A stretch of 64,000 bases of DNA. Origin: Algoriphagus hitonicola (GTDB taxonomy: Bacteria > Bacteroidota > Bacteroidia > Cytophagales > Cyclobacteriaceae). Made by a program: the position numbers and the translations under genes. The stretch's first letter is position 1; each line of letters begins with the position of its first letter. This document shows positions 26,068-34,755 of this stretch, one piece after another. The DNA lies in contig NZ_FOPC01000001.1 in assembly GCF_900113375.1 (NCBI RefSeq), forward strand, positions 248,001-312,000, written 5' to 3'. The notes under the pieces were generated by a model that ran no database searches, was not told the DNA's origin, and saw nothing but the letters and a program-made list of their open reading frames with translations.

Positions 26068-26508
26068 TTAGGGTTCGCCGATGTCTTCGTTCCACAGGCT
26101 TGGGTTTTTCTCAATAAACTCCTCCATCATCTTTACACAAGTAGGATCATTGACTACGACTACTTCCACGCCGTTTTCTCTTAATAATTTTTCAGATCCC
26201 ATGAAGGTGCGATTCTCTCCAATGATGACTTTAGGAATGCCATAAAGTAAGATCGCTCCCGTACACATGGGACAGGGCGAAAGGGTGGTATAAATGACAG
26301 ACTCTTGATAGACAGACGCTGGTTGTCTTCCGGCATTTTCTAGGGCATCCATTTCGCCGTGGAGGGTTACGCTTTTTTGCTGAACGCGCTTGTTATGGCC
26401 TTTTCCGATGATTTTCCCCTGATGTACCAAAACTGATCCAATGGGAATTCCTCCTTCTTGAAGTCCGATTTTAGCCTCATTGATTGCTGCTTCGAGATAC
26501 TCATCCAT
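26068..26508 (-). CDS. Cytosine/nucleoside deaminase of the fungal Fcy1 type
   Basis: A 146-residue zinc deaminase that would convert cytosine (or a related base) to uracil. The zinc site is HGE (in VTLHGEMDALEN) with Glu as proton shuttle and PCPMC. Several stretches recall yeast cytosine deaminase from memory: KEGG/QEGGIPIGSVL, GKGHNKRVQ, TLHGE, YTTLSPCPMCTGAI, YGIPKVIIGEN, and a C-terminal SLWNEDIGE. Its size also matches the small fungal enzyme rather than the 420-residue E. coli CodA. It stands between the SDR gene and a DUF4221 lipoprotein gene. Confidence 0.9.
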   Translation of the reverse strand: MDEYLEAAINEAKIGLQEGGIPIGSVLVHQGKIIGKGHNKRVQQKSVTLHGEMDALENAGRQPASVYQESVIYTTLSPCPMCTGAILLYGIPKVIIGENRTFMGSEKLLRENGVEVVVVNDPTCVKMMEEFIEKNPSLWNEDIGEP

Positions 26509-26577
26509 AATCTGGTTTATTTGATCGGTTGTATTGTAAAAATGATTGTTTTGGATTTTTTGAAATCAAAATATAAG

Positions 26578-27717
26578 CTATTTGGTCACCTCGATCAACT
26601 GAAAACGCAAGAAATCCTCTTGGATATCGGGGTTTTCGGGATGGTCTGCAGAAACCCAGATTCCTTCGTGATCCGCAAATAGGTAGCGACCATGAAACCG
26701 GTCTGGCTCTAAGTCCAACTCGCCAACTTTGTTGAAATCCGTATCCAAAAAAACCAGTCCCCATTTCGAAGCCAAAAAAGCATCGGTATCCAAGGTATTG
26801 TCGGGAATATCTTCATGCTTGCCAACCCGAACGATCAAGTCCTGAGCGTCCAGAGAATATACATCGGTATAAATATCCGTATGATTGATCATTTTCATGA
26901 TTTCATTCATATCGTCAAACATGTTGGGCAGGGGCGAGGTCGGTGGATCCTCAGGAAAGCTAGAAAGTCCGGCAAAAGAGGAATGAATTTCTTCATCTTC
27001 CTGATAATAGATGTTGCGGAAATTCAAATTGATGATCGGCAGACCTGTTAGGCCAACGGCAAGGAGTGGAAAAATGGTCTTGTTGAGGTTGGTGCCAACA
27101 AATTCTTCGGGAAAGTAACTGATAGGCGAAAAGGAATTTTCTGTGGAATCGTAGCGAAGAAGATTCGGGGTTTTTGTCAATTCCTCTGGCGAGAGGCTGG
27201 TCCATTCAAAGGTAAGAGGAAAGGCGGCAAAGTATAACTCATGCTGATTTCGGACGAAGACATTTGAAAACAAGCTCACCCCTTGTTCCTGCAATTCTTC
27301 GGTATTGAACTGGACTTTATGAATGATTTGACCGCTACTGTCGATTTTGATGAGTTGGTTGCTTGCAGTAGTCAGGAAAAACTCCCCAGGATTATCGGCA
27401 AAGATCCCGGCGATATTTTTGCCGACGCCATTGGGCCCTTCTGTTTCCAGCTGTACGGTATTCACCAACTTGGTTTCCGGGATTGAGTAGGTTAGGATTT
27501 GATTCGTTTTGTAATCAAATAGGGCAAAATAATCCACTCCGAGAGGCATGAAGTAAGGTTCCAATTGCCCCACATCGGCAGGCAGTGGAAAGGTTTTAAA
27601 TTTTTCAGTTAGTTTAAATTGATAATCGGATTTTTCTGGTTCATCTACTTTTTCAGAATGACATCCAAAGATCAGGGCCAATGAAAAAAGCGAAAGGTAT
27701 AAAAGTGGTGTCTTCAT
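26578..27717 (-). CDS. DUF4221-type lipoprotein (predicted beta-propeller)
   Basis: A 379-residue lipoprotein with lipobox IFGC. The DUF4221 look is clear: a short N-terminal linker, then repeated strands such as PYFMPLGVDYFALFDYKTNQILTYS (quoted in parts), PGEFFLTTASNQ and GIWVSADHPEN that suggest a beta-propeller. The function of the family is unknown. Unlike the relative at 33570-34733 it has no small peptide or thioredoxin-like gene beside it. Confidence 0.8.
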   Translation of the reverse strand: MKTPLLYLSLFSLALIFGCHSEKVDEPEKSDYQFKLTEKFKTFPLPADVGQLEPYFMPLGVDYFALFDYKTNQILTYSIPETKLVNTVQLETEGPNGVGKNIAGIFADNPGEFFLTTASNQLIKIDSSGQIIHKVQFNTEELQEQGVSLFSNVFVRNQHELYFAAFPLTFEWTSLSPEELTKTPNLLRYDSTENSFSPISYFPEEFVGTNLNKTIFPLLAVGLTGLPIINLNFRNIYYQEDEEIHSSFAGLSSFPEDPPTSPLPNMFDDMNEIMKMINHTDIYTDVYSLDAQDLIVRVGKHEDIPDNTLDTDAFLASKWGLVFLDTDFNKVGELDLEPDRFHGRYLFADHEGIWVSADHPENPDIQEDFLRFQLIEVTK

Positions 27718-28227
27718 GGAATTCCTTTTAGAATCAAGGTAGTTTTTTCAGAAATAAAAAGAAAGGTTTAGCCTAATAAAGGGAATTTTTCCTATTTGAC
27801 GATGTTGATAATTTCAGTTTCTTCAAGTGCTTTGAGCTAGTACTGATCAAGGCGGGGAAAAAAGAGTCTCAATTTTCAGGGATTGATTAGCGCAGGAGAA
27901 AATCCTCAATTCGCCATCGAAATGTAAGTCTCCAAAGAGGAGAGGATTATTTTCACGTTTCTAACGCTACGTTTTGAATGGCAGGGATACTTTTGGTAAT
28001 CAAATCGGATTCTTCGAAGAGATCAAATATCATATTACCAAATTTAAGTAGTTTATATACAGCGTATTCGATTAGAAAAAGTGACGATAGATGGGTAAGC
28101 AATGCCTTTTCTTTGATTTAATGCCGATCCATTTTTTTCGGGGTAAGCAAACAGCAACAATATTAAAATAGTATCCGCATGCTTGGAAATCCAAAAAAGA
28201 ATTACTTTTGATTCGTCAATTCATAAG
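27718..28227. other. Gap between divergent genes with a long inverted repeat
   Basis: About 500 bases without a recognisable gene, holding the promoter of the DUF4221 gene on the left. At 27992-28042 there is an imperfect palindrome: TTTGGTAAT (27992-28000) pairs with ATTACCAAA (28034-28042) and the centre is the perfect TCTTCGAAGA (28011-28020). It may be a regulatory site or a structured RNA. Nothing else stands out. Confidence 0.4.
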
Positions 28228-28590
28228 ATGAAAAAAAGGAATCTTTTTTTGGGGATTTTTGCCGCTATTTGCGGGGTTATTCTACTTTGTCTTTCATCAG
28301 AATTTACGGCTGTTTCTGGATCCGGGAAATCACTTCCTGTTGAGACTAAAAATCAACTGAGTGCTGATTTTCTTTATGCCAATTCCCATGCGATCCAAGT
28401 GGGAGTGGCTGTGGATTACTTTTCCAATTCACGGGAAATCTCAAAATTTTTTGAATATACACTTTGGATCAGCCAAAAACAGCGTAGCTTTTTCAGGGTA
28501 TTTATTCCTAGTCTTTCCTCAGATCTTATTGATTTTTTAATCCACTTTCATCGCAAAGCCCTCATCTTTCCCTTCCATTATTTTTGGTAA
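28228..28590 (+). CDS. Small protein of unknown function with N-terminal membrane anchor or signal
   Basis: A 120-residue frame from the ATG at 28228, open further upstream to 28183 with a less likely start. The N terminus (MKKRNLFLGIFAAICGVILLCL) is a membrane anchor or signal. The rest has no motif I recognise and ends in an odd aromatic tail (FPFHYFW). It lies 205 bases upstream of the porin gene. The frame has no obvious ribosome-binding site and may be spurious or truncated. Confidence 0.4.
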   Translation: MKKRNLFLGIFAAICGVILLCLSSEFTAVSGSGKSLPVETKNQLSADFLYANSHAIQVGVAVDYFSNSREISKFFEYTLWISQKQRSFFRVFIPSLSSDLIDFLIHFHRKALIFPFHYFW

Positions 28591-28795
28591 TGCCTCCTTA
28601 TCCAGGCAGTCTCAAACATTCATGCTGTTTCAGTAAGCGTATTCTCTTTCCTAAGACTTACTAGTCAAATAGGATCAGGAGCCAATCGGCTATTCCTCCG
28701 ATTTACGTCTGGATACAGTCTGGTATTTGGTGATTGTCTTTTTCCATTTTACTCAAAAAGGAAATCCTAAAGGCGTCTTTCAAAAATAATAAGCA

Positions 28796-30142
28796 ATGAA
28801 AAATATAATCCTAACAGCTTTTTTGCTGTTAATGACCGCTAGTTCCTATTCCCAGAGCATTTCTGGAGATAAACATCCAGCTCTTAATCATCCTGTACAA
28901 CTTAAAGCCAATTTTATTTCTTCGAGCCCGAATAAAATTTCAGGTCCTGACCAAATCAAAATGGATAGTCTCAAGTCTCATCCTCCCCATCACGATGAAC
29001 TTTCGATTTCTTTGGGAGGGTATTTGGAGACATTCTATTCGTATAATTTCAACAAACCCTCCAATAACATCAATGCATTAAGGGGCTTTGATTTTATAGC
29101 CAACTCGCTGACAGTGGGAAATTTTGTAATCGGGACAGATGCCCGATACAAAAACTTCAGCACCCGACTGGCAATCAATATCGGGATGACCCCTAGTCAA
29201 TTTTACAAGCAGGAACCCGTGACCCCGGCTAGTAATATGGTGCCTTCACTATCCAGTAGTACTTGGCAGATGATCCAGGAGGCATTGATTAGCTATGATT
29301 TTGAGCGGATCAAAGGATTGACCGTGCAAATGGGGATCATGGCCACACCGATCGGGGTAGAAGGTTTGCCGAGTTTTCAGACTTGGGTGGGGAGTGCCAA
29401 AAACCATCATATGCATAAAAAGGATTACCGCGAAAACTGGAATTTTTCGCGGAGCAATGCCTTCATCCATGTGCCGGATTATCATAGTGGTATCCGCATG
29501 CTCTACACTCCGGATGAGAAAAGTACGTATTCTCTTTACCTGATCAATGGCCAAAATATGGTCACCGATAATAATCCGCAGAAGACGCTGGCCCTCTCGT
29601 ACCTTTGGACTCCCAAACCCGGTTTTTACCTCAGTGCATTGTACATGGGAGGAAACGAGAGGCCTACTGGTTCTGTGGAAGGCAAAAGCTGGAGACATTT
29701 GTTTGATTTTCATACCAAATTTCAATTGAGTCCAAAGCTTACCCTGATGGCTCAATTTGTTCCAGGATTTGAAACTACCGAGGTAGGAACCAACAGTTTT
29801 GTCATCAATGCGGTCTACTTAAAATATGACCTGTCTGAAAAGACCAACCTGGCCATGCGCTATGAGCATCTTCTGGAGCGGAAATCAGCGGAATCCAACT
29901 CGAATTTTCTGGAAACCTTTGACGAAAACCAAGAGGCTGGATTGTATGGATTGACCGGGACGGTTTCGCATATCCTTATTCCGGATCACCTCATGATCAG
30001 AGGAGAATACCGATATGACTATGGGACGGAGGATTGGTTTTTTGAGGGATCTTTGCAGCCTTCGGGAAACAACTATTATCCCTTTAAGACCAATACCAAT
30101 CAACAAAATACCGTTTCTTTCAGCGTGGTAGGCTGGTTTTAA
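28796..30142 (+). CDS. Outer-membrane beta-barrel porin (BBP2/OmpL-like)
   Basis: A 448-residue outer-membrane protein with a signal peptide ending at SSYSQ, a His-rich linker (SHPPHHDE) and a barrel with alternating aromatic strands (SLGGYLETFYSYNFN, GIRMLYTPDEKSTYSLYLIN, LALSYLWTPKPGFYLSALYM, LMAQFVPGFETTE, MIRGEYRYDYG) ending in VVGWF. This is the pattern of the putative beta-barrel porin-2 family. It likely forms a general or anion-selective pore. The conserved GSAKNHHMHKKD His cluster is notable and might bind metal. A strong terminator follows. Confidence 0.85.
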   Translation: MKNIILTAFLLLMTASSYSQSISGDKHPALNHPVQLKANFISSSPNKISGPDQIKMDSLKSHPPHHDELSISLGGYLETFYSYNFNKPSNNINALRGFDFIANSLTVGNFVIGTDARYKNFSTRLAINIGMTPSQFYKQEPVTPASNMVPSLSSSTWQMIQEALISYDFERIKGLTVQMGIMATPIGVEGLPSFQTWVGSAKNHHMHKKDYRENWNFSRSNAFIHVPDYHSGIRMLYTPDEKSTYSLYLINGQNMVTDNNPQKTLALSYLWTPKPGFYLSALYMGGNERPTGSVEGKSWRHLFDFHTKFQLSPKLTLMAQFVPGFETTEVGTNSFVINAVYLKYDLSEKTNLAMRYEHLLERKSAESNSNFLETFDENQEAGLYGLTGTVSHILIPDHLMIRGEYRYDYGTEDWFFEGSLQPSGNNYYPFKTNTNQQNTVSFSVVGWF

Positions 30143-30208
30143 TCAGAAGGAAGACGGAGGTGATACTTCCGGTTAGTTTTTTGTTTTCGTCATAAAAGAT
30201 AAAAAAGA

Positions 30209-30247
30209 GGGCGGCACTGTGGCTGACAGTTGCTGCCCTTTTTTTGT
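30209..30247 (+). terminator. Intrinsic terminator after the porin gene
   Basis: The stem GGGCGGCACTGT pairs with ACAGTTGCTGCCC (one bulge and one G-T pair) around a GGCTG loop and is followed by nine T. It precedes, and so helps to fix, the start of the next gene at 30305. Confidence 0.88.
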
Positions 30248-30304
30248 CGTTTGGATCAAAAAGTTATTATTCATAACTTATACTTGACTAAGGATCAGCG
30301 ATAT

Positions 30305-31186
30305 ATGAGATCTATTTTAATTTTTGTTTTTACTTTATCCAACGTTGTCATGACAGCTGCACAAGATTCCAATCGGGTTAATTATTCACAATTGGGGATT
30401 TCATTTCTTATTCCTGATCAATGGCAAGGCCAAGAAACGAATGGTGGTGTTTTATTGCAAAGTCCAACTATACCGGGAATCATCCTGATCGCTACTCATC
30501 GGGAGTCCTTGGATCAAATTCGAAGTCAAGCCAATCAGATACTTCAGGATGAACAAGGAACCTTCCTCAATCCTTTTGGGGACTTGGAAGAGTTGAGTCC
30601 CACGATGCTTGCAAGGAATTTCGAGGGTCAATTGGAGGGAAATCCTGCCAAAACCTATCTGATCAGTATGGTCAATCCTACAGGTGGTCTGGGGCTGACG
30701 ATTTTGGTAGCTTCCCAACCTGGGCAATTTTCAGAGGACTTGAAAAACACGGGAATAGCTTTAGCCCATTCCGTCCAATTTACGAAGGTGGATCGATCGG
30801 CAGAATTTGAGGAATGGAAAAACTTTCTTTCCGGTTGGCGATTGACCTATATGCATTCCTATGATTCACCCGGGCAGAACCAAGGGAATAACTACGGAGG
30901 GATTTCTTCGGAAAGAAGAATCGATCTCTGTCCCAATATGAATTTTAGATATTATGGAAAGAGTAAAGTAATCCTAGATGGGTTAAGCCCTTCTTTTAAA
31001 GAGACCCGTGGTGAGGGGACCTGGGATATTGTTTTAGGAGCCGATGGTACGCCCCATTTGGAAATGATCTACACCACCGGAGAAGTTTGGGAATACAAGT
31101 TGGAATATGTGGGGGATAAGCTCCTGCTGAATGGCGAGCGGTATTTTCGAACCAATAGCGGGAATGATGCGCCTCAGTGTTATTGA
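30305..31186 (+). CDS. Secreted protein of unknown function
   Basis: A 293-residue protein. The frame is open from 30230, inside the terminator of the porin gene, so I take the ATG at 30305, which gives a normal signal peptide ending at MTAAQ. Residues about 25-165 recall PsbP/DUF1795-like domains (LGISFLIPDQWQGQ, then strand-rich segments). The C-terminal part has GEGTWDIVLGADG and VWEYKLEYVGDKLLLNGERYFR, a small beta fold. I do not recognise a function. Confidence 0.75.
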   Translation: MRSILIFVFTLSNVVMTAAQDSNRVNYSQLGISFLIPDQWQGQETNGGVLLQSPTIPGIILIATHRESLDQIRSQANQILQDEQGTFLNPFGDLEELSPTMLARNFEGQLEGNPAKTYLISMVNPTGGLGLTILVASQPGQFSEDLKNTGIALAHSVQFTKVDRSAEFEEWKNFLSGWRLTYMHSYDSPGQNQGNNYGGISSERRIDLCPNMNFRYYGKSKVILDGLSPSFKETRGEGTWDIVLGADGTPHLEMIYTTGEVWEYKLEYVGDKLLLNGERYFRTNSGNDAPQCY

Positions 31187-31270
31187 TTATTTTCCATTTT
31201 GACAGGTTAATTCGAACAGGAGGATTTAGTGGATTTATCCAGCCATTCTCTAAAACTTCATTCGATAGAA

Positions 31271-31543
31271 TCAATTATCATTGGTAGGAAAAAGCGTCAA
31301 AGTTTGTGTGAAATTATCTAACTCATGAGGAGTAGCTTGGAGGATATCCGTGTAAACTTGATGGAAATCTTTCCACTTGGTCTGCAAGGTGAAGGTAGTC
31401 CGGCGGATAGGGGGTAAACCTTCTGGCCAAATTAAAGTAGCTTTGTAATAGTCAAAGTTTTTTCGCAGCCATCGGAACGAGTTAAAGTCAGGATCCTGCG
31501 TTTCGGCTAATATCCGGATAAAAATTTCGTCTTCTTCAAGCAT
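31271..31543 (-). CDS. Small hypothetical protein
   Basis: A 90-residue cytosolic protein with an acidic N terminus (MLEEDEIFIRILAE) and a Trp-rich middle (FRWLRKNFDYYKATLIWPEG). No family recognised. It lies just downstream of the decayed toxin-antitoxin remnant on the same strand but is not in frame with it and does not look like PIN-domain sequence. Confidence 0.55.
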   Translation of the reverse strand: MLEEDEIFIRILAETQDPDFNSFRWLRKNFDYYKATLIWPEGLPPIRRTTFTLQTKWKDFHQVYTDILQATPHELDNFTQTLTLFPTNDN

Positions 31544-31601
31544 TTTTGGTTTGGTTTAAAGGAGTGAATTTGTAGTTCAACACCATATTCACTACAGTCA
31601 A

Positions 31602-31643
31602 CTACTTTTCAAAGAGTAGTTTGGTGTCAATTAAATAGCTCAT
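31602..31643 (-). pseudogene. Remnant of a PIN-domain toxin gene
   Basis: Only 13 codons remain, MSYLIDTKLLFEK, then a TAG. The start is that of many PIN toxins (YLIDTHVLLW type) with the first catalytic Asp. Its ATG overlaps the TGA of the antitoxin remnant (ATGA), the usual arrangement of Phd-PIN operons. The rest of the toxin, about 110 codons, is gone. The remnant ends in an imperfect palindrome (31601-31620). Confidence 0.7.
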
Positions 31644-31888
31644 AAACTCATTTCTTGAAGCTCATCTTTGGACCAGTCCAAGTCTTCCTTATTTATTTGG
31701 ATATCTTCTTTTGCGTAGAATCCCAACGTTCTTTTTACCGGTTTGGGAGATTGGAGCTCTTTTCCAAAATACCCAACAAGTTCTCCTGATTTACCTTTGA
31801 TAACCTTGATCGTTACGCCGTTTTTTAACTGCTCGATGACCTCCGAAAATCGGGCTTTAAATTATCCGATGTGCATGGTAAGAATCAT
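31640..31888 (-). pseudogene. Phd/YefM-type antitoxin gene with an in-frame stop
   Basis: An 82-codon frame beginning MILTMHIG and continuing after a TAA at 31862-31864 with FKARFSEVIEQLKNGVTIKV, IKGKSGELVGYFGKEL and a C-terminal DWSKDELQEMSL. The usual family text at that point is G-E-F-K-A-R-F-S, so a GAA codon has become TAA. The N-terminal DNA-binding part is thus cut off. It overlaps the PIN-toxin remnant, so this is a dead type II toxin-antitoxin module. A second in-frame start after the stop is not apparent. Confidence 0.8.
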
Positions 31889-31974
31889 AGCTACTTGTTT
31901 TATGCTCAAGTTAGTACAAACTTGTCAAGGTGTCAAGGTGTCAAGAGAAGTCAATTTTTATCTATTTTTGATAG

Positions 31975-31998
31975 TAAGGCGTTTTGCAAACTCGCCTA
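31975..31998. repeat. 24-bp imperfect palindrome upstream of the dead antitoxin gene
   Basis: TAAGGCGTTTTGCAAACTCGCCTA is nearly self-complementary around TTTGCAAA. It lies about 90 bases before the antitoxin start and could be an old operator or an element end. Just upstream, CAAGGTGT is repeated in tandem at about 31926-31941. Confidence 0.4.
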
Positions 31999-32116
31999 GA
32001 CCAGGCCTAAAAAATTTGATACGACAAATAAGCCTTACGTTTGGGGATTTCCTTACTTACGAGTTCCTAAGATAGGAGTTAATTATTTTTTTAATGCAAA
32101 TGAAAAATGGATATAG

Positions 32117-33163
32117 CTAATTAACAGTTTCAAAAGACTTTATGCCAATGTAATATTCATTTTCAATCTCCTCAATTTGAAGTATATTTCCGCATTCATC
32201 GAAGTCAATAATCCCGTCTAAAACTATTTTTTCACGCACAACTCCATTCGATAAAGAGTGCTTCGTCAGCAATTTTTTATAAGGCTTACCGCTCTTTGAC
32301 TTGTTTGCTAATTCGTGTAGGATTAATAATTCATTTCCATTAAAACCAAATTTTTTCGTTTTATCGTTTCGATATTTCCGTTGCTCTTCTTCGGGAAGTG
32401 AAATATAATCGACGTCATTTGGTATTTTATATTTACTGTAATCGCGATTTTTGGCCAAAGTAAAGTCAAAATTGGAAATACTTTTTTCTTCAAAACGCAA
32501 TTCTGTAACGCTAGAATCTCTTTCGATGAGTACTTGTGCCCCATTTTCATTAGATTTTATGAAAAACGGGTTCTTTCTTGTTTTAAAATTAATCCTTTGG
32601 ATGGATTCTAGCGTATTTTCAACTAAGTTTTTTTTGAAAAAATTCACTACTACTTCGTCTTCTACAATCCGCATACCTCTCAAGATAACCGTACCCTCAC
32701 CTATAACTACTAGGTCTTCAATACCTAAATCAGTAATGTTTAACGAGTAATTATTTACCTCTTCCCCTTGAAGATTATAGACATTAATTGTTCTGTTACT
32801 TTGAAGGAAATAGATTTTATCCCCAAAAACATCAAAAGCGGGTGTAGTTCCACTTATAAAATTAATTTGCTTCTTATTTTCTGAGAGTGATTTGGAATTG
32901 AATGACAGTTTGAATTCAATTTTCCGGTCTGGTGAGAATTTGTACGCGTCTCCCCAAAATGGCACAAAAAATATACATCCGCCATCACTGGTCTTTTTTA
33001 ATTCAAATCCATAATTTCTGATAGCAGGTTCTATTTCCATATAGATATCCGAGATAACAAATGGCGAAAAATCGAACACTCTGCAATCATCAGAGATTGA
33101 ATTAGTTTGGGAAGTACAGGAGAAAAATAGCAATGATAATAATATTAGTGCGTGATTTTTCAT
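32117..33163 (-). CDS. Lipoprotein, predicted beta-propeller (DUF4221/6-bladed-propeller-like)
   Basis: A 348-residue lipoprotein with lipobox FFSC. Repeated strand patterns (GGCIFFVPFWGDAYKF, GDKIYFLQSNRTINVYNL, GEGTVILRGMRIV, NGNELLILHELANK) suggest a beta-propeller akin to the BF3164/6-bladed family, but the match is weaker than for the DUF4221 gene upstream. Its ATG overlaps the stop of the thioredoxin-like gene (33160-33163). It is the last gene of the four-gene peptide operon. Base composition is A+T richer than in neighbouring operons. Function unknown. Confidence 0.75.
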   Translation of the reverse strand: MKNHALILLSLLFFSCTSQTNSISDDCRVFDFSPFVISDIYMEIEPAIRNYGFELKKTSDGGCIFFVPFWGDAYKFSPDRKIEFKLSFNSKSLSENKKQINFISGTTPAFDVFGDKIYFLQSNRTINVYNLQGEEVNNYSLNITDLGIEDLVVIGEGTVILRGMRIVEDEVVVNFFKKNLVENTLESIQRINFKTRKNPFFIKSNENGAQVLIERDSSVTELRFEEKSISNFDFTLAKNRDYSKYKIPNDVDYISLPEEEQRKYRNDKTKKFGFNGNELLILHELANKSKSGKPYKKLLTKHSLSNGVVREKIVLDGIIDFDECGNILQIEEIENEYYIGIKSFETVN

Positions 33164-33573
33164 GGTAGGGATAGATTTTTAGATGAGTAGTCGATCTGGG
33201 TTACATTCATTAGATGACCATCCTCCCTAAAAGAAAAAACCACAGGGAAACCACTGACTAAGCCTAATTCTACTGCTAATAATTCAGTGTCAAAATAAAT
33301 ATTAGGAATAAGATCTTCTCCTAGTAACATGCCCGCTTTCTTTATGCTTTTTGTGACCACAATTATCTGATATTCATCGATTTTACTTGCTTCTTGAGTA
33401 AGAGTTTTATGATTTACAAAACAGCTAGTGCATCCGTCTATGAAAATAATTAGCACTTTATTTCTAATTGGGATTTCTAACTTATTCAGGTACTTTTCAA
33501 TTTTATTTTCTTGGGAAGTCGTTTTTTTACAGCAAAAAAGACAAAGAATTGCTAAGAGGTAGGTATACTTCAT
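33160..33573 (-). CDS. Thioredoxin-like lipoprotein with CTSC motif
   Basis: A 137-residue protein with a short signal and Cys14-Cys15 in a probable lipobox (LFCC). The thioredoxin-like part has KVLIIFIDGCTSC with Cys48 and Cys51 at the active-site position and Pro110 (SGFPVVF) at the cis-Pro position. It is shorter than most TlpA-like proteins. It should be a periplasmic thiol-disulfide protein. It overlaps both neighbours by ATGA, so it is translated with the two propeller lipoproteins, and the first gene of the operon makes a six-cysteine peptide that is an obvious candidate substrate. Confidence 0.78.
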   Translation of the reverse strand: MKYTYLLAILCLFCCKKTTSQENKIEKYLNKLEIPIRNKVLIIFIDGCTSCFVNHKTLTQEASKIDEYQIIVVTKSIKKAGMLLGEDLIPNIYFDTELLAVELGLVSGFPVVFSFREDGHLMNVTQIDYSSKNLSLP

Positions 33574-34733
33574 CTGATTTCATACATATCGAATACTACA
33601 TTGTCCTCATCTAGATTCTTGAAAAAAGGATTTGTTTTAGGTAAGTAAAGCCCTTTCTCACCGATAAAGGAGTGATATAAATTGTAAATATTGCCAGGGA
33701 AAAAATATTCGTCTTGAAGTTCCCAATTTTCATTATAAATCATAATACTGAAATCATTTTTGAATATAGAGGAAATTGAGTTATCTGTATCAGGATCGAA
33801 GTTTCTGCCTAGTTGAACAAATCTTAAATATCTTTTTCTATATGGGTCCTGTATGATTTTGCAATAATGGGTATTTGAAATAATTAATTCTAGACTTTCA
33901 GAAGGCCCTGTATTGGCTATGTTAGGAAAATCTTGATTTCGATATTTGCTTTTTGAATATATGAGTTTTTTATTTTCCATTTCAAAATCGAATATAATTA
34001 TACTGTCTAAAGCATTCCAAGAATAAATCCATTGCATTTCAGAATCTAAAATTCGAGAAGAAACAGAAAGGTAGATAGGGAATGTTTTGTCTTGATAAAA
34101 GTGTGGGAATCCAGATTTTGGAAACAAAAATACAGAATCCGTGACAAGATTAAATCTCCCAGATAATTGGTGGTTTTCAGCTAATACGCCCGGGACAGCA
34201 GTATTTTTTAAGATTCCTTGATCAAAATATAAAGAGTTTTTAACAAAATAAGTTGGATTTGCGGAATTCGAAAAGTGATTAATCAAACCTGGAACTACTT
34301 GATTTTTATTAGAAATAGGAGAATACCTTTTAGAAATATCACCATTTGAATCTATAAGAGTAGTATTAAAAAGTGACATTTTTGGAAATATAAAAATGCT
34401 ATCCTCATTTTGATAGAAAAAACCACCTAAATTAGTGATTGATTCGGGCCCCTGAGAATTAAATGATATTCTATGTATTAAATTTCCAGTTTCTAACGAG
34501 TAAATATCTAAACTTTGATTGACCAAATTTAAATTTAGAAAGGATTCATTCTTTGAAAATTTATTAATTTGATGATAATTGAATTCAGGAGTTGATTTTT
34601 CATCCAAATGTAAAATTAAAGAATCCGCTAGGACCAGATTGCTTTCGAAACCGATCCCAGCTTTTTCTTTTTCACTTTTGCAGGAAGTCAATGCACATAT
34701 TGCAAACAGTGTGTTTAGTATGATTTTCTTCAT
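33570..34733 (-). CDS. DUF4221-type lipoprotein (predicted beta-propeller)
   Basis: A 387-residue lipoprotein with lipobox LTSC at Cys18. The order of strands, the SFNSQGPESITNLGGFF segment (compare LETEGPNGVGKNIAGIF in the protein of 26578-27717) and the repeated F-x-x-x-D-S-I-F-I-F-P elements place it in the DUF4221 family. It starts 22 bases after the small-peptide gene and overlaps the thioredoxin-like gene by ATGA, so all are one operon. No function is known. Confidence 0.8.
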   Translation of the reverse strand: MKKIILNTLFAICALTSCKSEKEKAGIGFESNLVLADSLILHLDEKSTPEFNYHQINKFSKNESFLNLNLVNQSLDIYSLETGNLIHRISFNSQGPESITNLGGFFYQNEDSIFIFPKMSLFNTTLIDSNGDISKRYSPISNKNQVVPGLINHFSNSANPTYFVKNSLYFDQGILKNTAVPGVLAENHQLSGRFNLVTDSVFLFPKSGFPHFYQDKTFPIYLSVSSRILDSEMQWIYSWNALDSIIIFDFEMENKKLIYSKSKYRNQDFPNIANTGPSESLELIISNTHYCKIIQDPYRKRYLRFVQLGRNFDPDTDNSISSIFKNDFSIMIYNENWELQDEYFFPGNIYNLYHSFIGEKGLYLPKTNPFFKNLDEDNVVFDMYEIR

Positions 34734-34755
34734 GAATCAATTGATATCATGTGGT

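Noticed and set aside
31743..32075. A 110-codon plus-strand frame
   Set aside because: It is antisense to the Phd antitoxin remnant, whose minus-strand reading gives recognisable family text; the plus frame gives none.
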